This document shows positions 57,067-64,000 of a stretch of 64,000 bases of DNA, in pieces (the first letter of the stretch is position 1; every line of letters begins with the position of its first letter). The translations under genes were made by a program, and so were the position numbers. Source of the stretch: Anomaloglossus baeobatrachus (lineage: Eukaryota; Chordata; Amphibia; Anura; Aromobatidae); the NCBI RefSeq assembly GCF_048569485.1, contig NC_134353.1, positions 421,286,243 through 421,350,242 of the forward strand. The letters are read 5' to 3'. The notes below the pieces were generated by a model. It ran no database searches. It saw nothing but the letters and a program-made list of their open reading frames with translations, and was not told where the DNA came from.

Positions 57067-58201
57067 TGTCGCGGGGGGAGGGGCCGCGCTCGCTACGCTC
57101 GGGTCCGGGGCTTCTGCTGCTGCTCGGTGGCTCGAGCGGTGGGCCGGACCCGGGCACTCGAGCAGCGCTCCTCGCCCACAAGTGAAAAGGGGGTGGTTTG
57201 TTTGGGGAGATAGTTCGTGACACCACCCACAGGTCGTGGTGATGATGGGCACCACCGTTGCTGGTGACGGGGATCTCGGGAGCGATGGCAGGGAGCAGCT
57301 AGGATGTTGGTTCCCTCCGTGGGTAGGGGTTGGTGATCCCGGGGCCCGGTGGTGTAACGGGGAGACTGTATGGCTGGGATGCAGGGTTGCAGGGGCAGCG
57401 CGGCCCGGTGCTGGATGGCACTGGTGTACTCACTCAGGCAGTCAATGACAGAGTCTCTAGTAAACCAAACAGCTGGATGGACAGGTCCCGCAGCCGGCTG
57501 CAGTGTTTTTGTGCTCTCCCCGGACGGCTGATGGTGGCTGTCTTTCCCTGCACCTGGTTAGAGTGTTCTGACTCCTGTGGTTGCCCACCGGTAGTCCGCT
57601 CCCCAGCGTATAGGTGCCAGAGGAGCCCGTTTTGCCCGCAGGCGCTGGCCCTTGGATCTCTAGCCTTTGGCGGTGGCTGTATATCCTCATGGTGTGGACA
57701 GTTGCCTTCTGTCGGGTCTTGGTTGTTAGGAAACCCCTGGGGTTCCGGTCACACTCGGATTTGACTGTTGTCGGCGGTTCCAAGCCTAGTCGGGGTCTGA
57801 TGGCCCTGCCTGTGTGCTTAGCTTCACTCCGCTCCCCGGCTCGGTACCGGCGGGCCACCACTCGACCCCGGTCCTACGGTTCTGCAGAGGTCCACTAACA
57901 CCTGCAGACGGCCACCACCATCTGCCAACCTTCCTGTTTGTGTCTTGGCCCCTACCCAGACACCAACAGTTTCTGACCTCTCACTTGCACCTCCAAACTC
58001 TAACTCTGTCACTTTTCCCGCCTCCAGACCTGTGAACTCCTCGGTGGGTGGGGCCAACCGCCTGGTTCCGCCCCACCTGGTGTGGACATCAGACCCTGGA
58101 GGGAGGCAACAAGGGTTTTTGTCTGACTAGTGTTACTGTCCAGGGGAAGGGGTGTGTATGGTGTTATGTCTGTGACTACCTGGCTAGTCTAGGGCGTCAC
58201 A
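57067..58201 (-). repeat. Solo LTR, 1.14 kb, nested in hAT
   Basis: Inverted copy of the 24634-25800 LTR: the plus strand starts TGTCGCGGGGGG and ends CTAGGGCGTCACA. Flanks CTGG and CGGG are an imperfect 4-bp match. Shared interior landmarks include GTTTGG.TTTACTAGAGACTC and CCTGGGGTTCCGGTCAC. No internal region. Confidence 0.82.
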
Positions 58202-58334
58202 CGGGATGCAGCCGTGACTACATGTTATGTGGTCGTGTTACACAATCTACAAGTCCACAAAGATATTATACATTCACCAAGTGACAAGTAGGCCTGTGGC
58301 TGAATTTTAGTCCCAGTCCAGCCCTGGCGGCCAC

Positions 58335-59100
58335 TGATCTGCAGCGCTTGTGATACCACTATGTAACATCACCACTGGGAACAGCAGAGCTGACATCACT
58401 GAAACCACACCGCTGCTGGAGGGGAGTATGTATTGTTTTTGCTTTAATTCAGATCCTGAATTGATTATTTTCTATACCTGTCTTGAAATTAATTTATGTC
58501 AATATTCCCAAATGCATCAAAGTGGTGATTACGCGTATTGCCCAAGATATTTACATTGCAAGGGTTAAAGTTCATACTTGATTATGGGATATTCGGACAT
58601 TGATCCCTTGGAAGACATATAGTCTGGCTAGCAGAAAATCCATGATACTGCACAATAGCTGCTAGTGAAGCTTATTTACGTTTTCATTTTATGAAGTGTT
58701 ATATATATATTGGTGGTAAATGATATTCCTGCAATGTGAATGTCCATGTCAGTGAATTAATGAAAGTGCGTCTATCAGCCCAATCCTGACAGCATAAACT
58801 AAGCACCTAGCCCTGTATAGCCCCAATGTTTGGGAACCTGACATGTTGAGTGTGCAAATTTCATAAGCCCTACAATTATTTACACCAAAAAGAGTTTATG
58901 CTCTCAAAAATGATAAAGATGCCATGCAATATTTTCTACTCACAAGTGCATTAAAAATATATTCACTGCATCACAAATGGCTAGAGTATTTCCATAATCT
59001 ACATTTTTTGAGAATTCTATTTTTAAGTTTGTTGTACATAAAATGTAAGAGACTATGCAACTGCTTTGGTGCCTGTTGTGTGGGGAGGCTTGGTACCAGC
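58335..59100. other. Single-copy-looking sequence, no gene seen
   Basis: AT-rich, with only short chance frames and no recognisable repeat boundaries. Confidence 0.4.
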
Positions 59101-59875
59101 AGCCCTTTCCATATCCGCCTGTATTTGCACTCTGTAACCCACCTGTATTTGTGATTGAGCTCCCAGCGGTAGGTTTAGCTCTACACTGTGTAGCATGCCT
59201 GTATTTGTGGTTGAGCACCCAGCGTTAGGCTTAGCTCTGCACTCTGTAGCCCGTCTGTATTTGCGGTTGAGCGCCCAGCGGTAGGTTTAGCTCTGCACTC
59301 TGTAGCCCGTCTGCATTTGTGATTGAGCTGCCAGCGGCAGGCTTAGCTCTGCACTCTATAGCATGCCTGTATTTGTAGTTGAGTTCCCTGTTGCAGATTT
59401 AGCTCTGCACTCTGTAGCCTGTCTGTATTTGTGGTTGAGTTCCTGGCTGCAGGCTTAGCTCTGCACTCTGTAGCTTGCCTCTATTTGTGGTTGAGTTCCT
59501 GGTTGCAGGCTTAGCTCTGCACTCTGTAGCTTGCCTGTATTTGTGGTTGAGTTCCTGGCTGCAGGCTTAGCTCTGCACTCTGTAGCTTGCCTGTATTTGT
59601 GGTTGAGTTCCTGGCTGCAGACTTAGCTCTGCACTCTGTAGCTTGCCTGTATTTGTGGTTGAATTCCTGGCTGCAGGCTTAGCTCTGCACTCTGTAGCTT
59701 GCCTCTATTTGTGGTTGAGTTCCTGGCTGCAGGCTTAGCTCTGCACTCTGTAGCCCGTCTGTATTTGTGATTGAGCTGCCAGCGGCAGGCTTAGCTCTGC
59801 ACTCTATAGCATGCCTGTATTTGTAGTTGAGTTCCCTGTTGCAGATTTAGCTTTGCACTCTGTAGCTCATCTGTA
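59101..59875. repeat. 56-bp minisatellite, about 14 copies
   Basis: Unit TAGCTCTGCACTCTGTAGC, TTGCCTGTATTTGTGG, TTGAGTTCCTGGCTGCAGGCT. The landmark GCACTCTGTAG recurs every 56 bp. Left copies (59110-59330) carry GAGC.CCCAGCGGTAGG variants; the last unit (59795-59865) repeats the variant seen at 59330-59400, a sign of duplication of a larger block. Confidence 0.95.
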
Positions 59876-60888
59876 CAGCACTTTTTGATTTTTTAAAATG
59901 CAAATTTGGACAATGTGTTGTATTTGTAGAGCCCATTTGTAGTGCGAAAAATACAGAAACACTACATGCGAGTCCACTTGGCAAACTAAACCCTATAATG
60001 AATTCCCCTATTGGTGTGGTGACTATTTTTAACCCACAAAATTACATAGAATGTTATTAGATTGGGCTGTGGAAACAAAAAACAAAGGGTTTTTCTGCTA
60101 AAATTTTCTAATTCACATAAAGGGTGAGTAGATAAAATGGACAGGACAATTTGTTATGCAATATTACCGAACATGGCAGCCCCCCATATGTGGCTGTACA
60201 CTACTGTTTGAGTACACGACGGGGATCAGATGTGAAGAAGCGCAACTTGGTAATTTAGAGCACAGATTCCATTTGAATAGATTGTGGCCTCCATTAGCTG
60301 AGCCCTTTAGGTGCCAGATCAGCAGAAACCCCACAAGTGACACCATATTGGAAATGTCACTATGTAAGGTATTCGTCTAGGGGTGTAGTGAGTATCTTGA
60401 ACTCACAGGTGCCTCACAGAACTTTATAATATTGGGACTTGCAAATATAACAATTTAGTGGTAAAAATGTAATTTTTTTATTAGCTGCAAGTTTGTCAGT
60501 TACACAAGGATTAATAGATGAAAATGGATCTCACAATTTATTGCACAATTTCTCCCCAATGAGGGGATGCCCTATATGTCATCAGAAACTACTGTTTGGC
60601 CACACAGCAGAGCTGAGCAGAAAGGTGAGCTATTTGGATTTTAGACCACAGATTTTGCTGCAATAGTTTGTGGGTGACAGTTGCAGCAGCGCCCCTAAGT
60701 TGCCAGTACAGCAGGAGAGAAGAGCAGATTTCACTGGATTTTATTTGGAAAGTGGGAGCCATATCGCTTTCCCAGAGACTTTGCTCTGCTAGTAATGTGG
60801 GATCCCCCCTACATTTCCCGTGACAGATGACGGACCTGAATGGGTCTGGTATGACGAACCTGAGTGGTGGCTGATTTTGTGTGTTATA
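59876..60888. repeat. TTAA-type repeat interior fragments
   Basis: 60170-60500 and 60560-60760 share order and wording (CCCCATATGTGGC..ACTACTGTTTG; AGCACAGATT.CA; ACCCCACAAGTGAC; CTAGGGGTGTAGT) with each other and with 50780-51040, roughly 400 bp apart, reminiscent of the 380-bp tandem at 29.6-31.2 kb. No gene. Confidence 0.5.
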
Positions 60889-62540
60889 CAGTTAGGTCCA
60901 GAAATATTTGGACAGTGACACAATTTTCGCGAGTTGGGCTCTGCATGCCACCACATTGGATTTGAAATGAAACCTCTACAACAGAATTCAAGTGCAGATT
61001 GTAACATTTAATTTGAAGGTTTGAACAAAAATATCTGATAGAAATTGTAGGAATTGTACACATTTCTTTACAAACACTCCACATTTTAGGAGGTCAAAAG
61101 TAATTGGACAAATAAACCAAACCCAAACAAAATATTTTTATTTTCAATATTTTGTTGCGAATCCTTTGGAGGCAATCACTGCCTTAAGTCTGGAACCCAT
61201 GGACATCACCAAACGCTGGGTTTCCTCCTTCTTAATGCTTTGCCAGGCCTTTACAGCCGCAGCCTTCAGGTCTTGCTTGTTTGTGGGTCTTTCCGTCTTA
61301 AGTCTGGATTTGAGCAAGTGAAATGCATGCTCAATTGGGTTAAGATCTGGTGATTGACTTGGCCATTGCAGAATGTTCCACTTTTTTGCACTCATGAACT
61401 CCTGGGTAGCTTTGGCTGTATGCTTGGGGTCATTGTCCATCTGTACTATGAAGCGCTGTCCGATCAACTTTGCGGCATTTGGCTGAATCTGGGCTGAAAG
61501 TATATCCCGGTACACTTCAGAATTCATCCGGATACTCTTGTCTGCTGTTATGTCATCAATAAACACAAGTGACCCAGTGCCATTGAAAGCCATGCATGCC
61601 CATGCCATCACGTTGCCTCCACCATGTTTTACAGAGGATGTGGTGTGCCTTGGATCATGTGCCATTCCCTTTCTTCTCCAAACTTTTTTCTTCCCATCAT
61701 TCTGGTACAGGTTGATCTTTGTCTCATCTGTCCATAGAATACTTTTCCAGAACTGAACTGGCTTCTTGAGGTGTTTTTCAGCATATTTAACTCTGGCCTG
61801 TCTATTTTTGGAATTGATGAATGGTTTGCATCTAGATGTGAACCCTTTGTATTTACTTTCATGGAGTCTTCTCTTTACTGTTGACTTAGAGACAGATACA
61901 CCTACTTCACTGAGAGTGTTCTGGACTTCAGTTGATGTTGTGAATGGGTTCTTCTTCACCAAAGAAAGTATGCGGCGATCATCCACCACTGTTGTCATCC
62001 GTGGACGCCCAGGCCTTTTTGAGTTCCCAAGCTCACCAGTCAATTCCTTTTTTCTCAGAATGTACCCGACTGTTGATTTTGCTACTCCAAGCATGTCTGC
62101 TATCTCTCTGATGGATTTTTTCTTTTTTTTCAGCCTCAGGATGTTCTGCTTCACCTCAATTGAGAGTTCCTTAGACCGCATGTTGTCTGGTCACAGCAAC
62201 AGCTTCCAAATGCAAAACCACACACCTGTAATCAACCCCAGACCTTTTAACTGCTTCATTGATTACAGGTTAACGAGGGAGACGCCTTCAGAGTTAATTG
62301 CAGCCCTTAGAGTCCCTTGTCCAATTACTTTTGGTCCCTTGAAAAAGAGGAGTCTATGCATTACAGAGCTATGATTCCTAAACCCTTTCTCCGATTTGGA
62401 TGTGAAAACTCTCATATTGCAGCTGGGAGTGTGCACTTTCAGCCCATATTATATATATAATTGTATTTCTGAACATGTTTTTGTAAACAGCTAAAATAAC
62501 AAAACTTGTGTCACTGTCCAAATATTTCTGGACCTAACTG
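60889..62540 (-). mobile_element. Complete Tc1 (DD34E) transposon, 1652 bp
   Basis: Inverted ends CAGTTAGGTCCAGAAATATT extending through TGGACAGTGACACAA, with TA on both sides (60887-60888 and 62541-62542). An inner direct-repeat-like pair, GGTCAAAAGTAATTGGACA at 61092-61110 and its inverse at 62318-62337, resembles the outer motif (GGTCC.GAAATATTTGGACA), giving an IR/DR arrangement with about 180-200 bp between outer and inner sites. It encloses one uninterrupted transposase. The two ends are almost identical, which suggests recent insertion. Confidence 0.95.
61144..62181 (-). CDS. Tc1 family transposase, apparently intact (345 aa)
   Basis: Cut-and-paste DNA transposase that would bind the element's own ends and move it between TA sites in the nucleus. 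Start MRSKELSIEV is the first Met of the frame and gives the usual Tc1 length (about 340 residues); the end GFATKY is the common Tc1 C terminus. Residues 1-45 form the first HTH (SIREIADMLGVAKSTVGYIL), 55-61 KRPGRPR is the GRPR/AT-hook-like linker and part of a probable nuclear signal, and 68-110 the second HTH. The catalytic triad is complete: Asp152 in WTDET, Asp249 in QMDNDPKHT, Glu284 in SPDLNPIE, 34 residues between the last two. GGGNVMAWACM is the glycine-rich box (187-197). No stop or frame change is seen. Whether it is transcribed or active is unknown. Confidence 0.93.
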   Translation of the reverse strand: MRSKELSIEVKQNILRLKKKKKSIREIADMLGVAKSTVGYILRKKELTGELGNSKRPGRPRMTTVVDDRRILSLVKKNPFTTSTEVQNTLSEVGVSVSKSTVKRRLHESKYKGFTSRCKPFINSKNRQARVKYAEKHLKKPVQFWKSILWTDETKINLYQNDGKKKVWRRKGMAHDPRHTTSSVKHGGGNVMAWACMAFNGTGSLVFIDDITADKSIRMNSEVYRDILSAQIQPNAAKLIGQRFIVQMDNDPKHTAKATQEFMSAKKWNILQWPSQSPDLNPIEHAFHLLKSRLKTERPTNKQDLKAAAVKAWQSIKKEETQRLVMSMGSRLKAVIASKGFATKY

Positions 62541-62871
62541 TAAGTTAGGTGTTTTTTTGGTAACATTTTAGAGCACAGAACATTTTTTCATCACTTTCAG
62601 TATAAGGATGGGATCACATTCTTGTGTTCTGCGCTGAGCACTTACATCAAGTTTTCCATGTAAATCTCCCAAAAATGTCATTAAGACGAAACTCCTTATG
62701 GAACCACTTACTCTAATGAGGCAGATGGAGATACTGTGTACTCCATTTGGCATCTATTTCACTGGTGTCCATCTTTTTAGGTGTGCACAGAGCTGTGGCT
62801 TTCCACATTTGTGGGCTAGAAACACGCCTAAAATGATGGGACATTGCTGGGCTGGAACAGAGGCCAGACAG
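62541..62871. other. Unassigned sequence
   Basis: The phrase GTGTCCATCTTTTTAGGTGTGCAC resembles 28257-28291 (shared words GTCCATCTTTTTA and GTGCAC), so it may be a shared dispersed repeat. No gene seen. Confidence 0.3.
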
Positions 62872-63120
62872 CAGGGCTGTGGAGTCAGAGTCGGTGTCCA
62901 TTTTGGTGGAGTCAGTATAAAACACTCCTAAAACATATAATAAATTGGGTACAGCGATTCAATGCAGTATGTGATGAATATTTTTTCATAAGAATTTTGG
63001 AAAGTTATAAAATGTCCTATAAATGTCTGTTCTATTTGTCATAAAAGAATCTAGGCTTTCAGTTAAGATGAATCTGTGCTGCACTTCAGCTACATGTTAT
63101 AAGTAGTGTTTCACTACAGT
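62872..63120. repeat. Fragment of a hAT-like repeat (CAGGGCTGTGGAGTC end)
   Basis: Begins CAGGGCTGTGGAGTCAGAG, a terminus I know from vertebrate hAT-type repeats; the opposite end is missing. Confidence 0.5.
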
Positions 63121-63147
63121 AAATTTACCACAAACAAGAGTCATGTA

Positions 63148-63358
63148 CAGTTGAAACCAGAAGTTTCCATACACTATCTAGAAAGATACATCTGCAGGTT
63201 TTTCTATCCGACATGAAATCAGAATAAACCTTTCCTGTTTTAGGTCACTTAGGATTACCAAAATTATTTATATTTGCCAAATGCTAGAATAATGAGAGAG
63301 AGAATGTTTTAAGGCATTTTTATTACTTTCTGCAAAGTCAAAAGTTTACATACACTAA
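63148..63358. mobile_element. Tc1-like left inverted repeat, truncated
   Basis: Begins CAGTTGAAACCAGAAGTTTC at a TA and has the inner repeat AAAGTCAAAAGTTTACATAC (63336-63355), the IR/DR layout of Sleeping Beauty-type Tc1 elements. It is interrupted by the MITE starting at 63359; no transposase is within the window. Confidence 0.8.
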
Positions 63359-64000
63359 AGCTGGGTTCACACATAGCGACAGCGACAACGACATCGCTGT
63401 TACGTCATCATTTTCTGTGACGTAACAGCGACCTTGTAAGTCGCTGTTATGATCGCTGCTTAGCTGTCAAACAATGCGACGCAGCAGCGATCATAACGTC
63501 GCTACATGTGCAGAGAGCAGGGAGCCACGCACACTGCTTAGCGCTGGCTCCTTGCTCTCCTAGCTACAGTACACATCGGGTTAATTAACCCGATGTGTAC
63601 TGCAGCTACATGTCACAGTGCAGAGAGCAGGGAGCCGCGCACACTGCTTAGCGCTGGCTCCTTGCTCTCCTAGCTACAGTACACATCGGGTTAATTAACC
63701 CGATGTGTACTGCAGCTACATGTCACAGTGCAGAGAGCAGGGAGCCGCGCACACTGCTTAGCGCTGGCTCCTTGCTCTCCTAGCTACAGTACACATAGGG
63801 TTAATTACCCGATGCGTATTGCAGCTACATGTGCACAGAGCAGGAGCCGGCACTAGCAGCAAGAGCGGCGGAGGCTGGTAACGAAGGTAAATATCGGGTA
63901 ACCAGGGAAAGGTCTTCCCTTGGTTACCCGATGTTTACAGTGGTTATGTTACGGGGGGCTGTCTGATAATAACCTAAAGGAGTATCAGACAGTCAGGGTC
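63359..64000. mobile_element. Harbinger-type MITE with internal 110-bp tandem, runs off the right edge
   Basis: After TAA (63356-63358) it starts AGCTGGGTTCACACATAGCG. Inside, a 110-bp unit is repeated three times plus a partial copy (CAGAGAGCAG at 63511, 63621 and 63731; partial at about 63834). Each unit includes the palindrome CATCGGGTTAATTAACCCGATG and the phrase CACTGCTTAGCGCTGGCTCC. A further palindrome, GGGAAGACCTTTCCC-like, is near 63903. The right end is outside the window. Confidence 0.75.

Larger units (their letters stand above)
53363..58326. mobile_element. Non-autonomous hAT element, 4.96 kb, carrying minisatellite, MITE and LTR
   Basis: Ends CAGGGCCGGACTGG and, inverted, CAGGGCTGGACTGG. 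Flanked by a perfect 8-bp duplication, GCGGCCAC (53355-53362 and 58327-58334). No hAT transposase is seen. Contents: a GC-rich left part to 53760; a GT-rich minisatellite (53945-55195); an array-like stretch of GTGCTG(C/T)ATTCATGTGCTGATGGTGG units (55410-55660); a MITE (56147-56312); a solo LTR (57067-58201); the right end. Its original length was therefore shorter than now by at least 1.3 kb. Confidence 0.92.

Noticed and set aside
61766-62374. 202-residue plus-strand frame
   Set aside because: Antisense shadow of the intact Tc1 transposase.

Overview
This is repeat-dominated nuclear DNA from a vertebrate, most likely an anuran amphibian with a large genome (inference). The mix fits: Tc1/mariner elements (one apparently complete), many short Harbinger-like elements with TAA target duplications, hAT elements with 8-bp duplications, TTAA-flanked elements, a Helitron, chromodomain-bearing Ty3/gypsy fossils and about 1.1-kb LTRs. 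I found no host gene that I can support. There are no tRNA, rRNA or bacterial-style genes. The only weak hint of a host promoter or first exon is a CpG-rich patch at 9.70-10.03 kb.

Layout. 0-5.96 kb: minus-strand gypsy fossil interrupted by a TTAA element (2570-3851) and a Harbinger-type MITE (5079-5639). 5.96-8.91 kb: broken element and fragment of an LTR family that recurs through the window. 9.19-9.50 kb: hAT MITE. 10.4-26.0 kb: one minisatellite domain (25-bp monomers on the left, 28-bp monomers on the right), split by an LTR/foldback block, a second gypsy fossil (with its own MITE), a Tc1 relic, a Helitron and a solo LTR. 26.0-31.2 kb: fragments of a TTAA-family repeat with an internal tandem of about 380 bp, three MITEs (two sharing one TAA) and an LTR. 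31.2-35.9 kb: a 96-bp minisatellite split by a 3.35-kb hAT element that itself carries a 1.46-kb minisatellite. 36-46 kb: mostly single-copy-looking or degraded sequence with two foldback elements, each hosting a solo LTR.

46.7-49.1 kb: Tc1 relic hosting a solo LTR and a hAT MITE. 51.2-53.2 kb: mariner fragment and a DD38E Tc1-type element. 53.4-58.3 kb: 4.96-kb hAT element hosting a GT-rich minisatellite, a MITE and a solo LTR. 59.1-59.9 kb: 56-bp minisatellite. 60.9-62.5 kb: complete Tc1 transposon with an uninterrupted 345-residue transposase. 62.9-64 kb: hAT and Tc1 ends and a MITE running off the window.

The clearest theme is nesting with exact target duplications, which gives a relative order of insertions, together with large tandem arrays lying inside DNA transposons (two hATs and a Helitron). 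The only protein that looks able to function is the Tc1 transposase at 61144-62181. The long open frames in the arrays are by-products of repeat structure.
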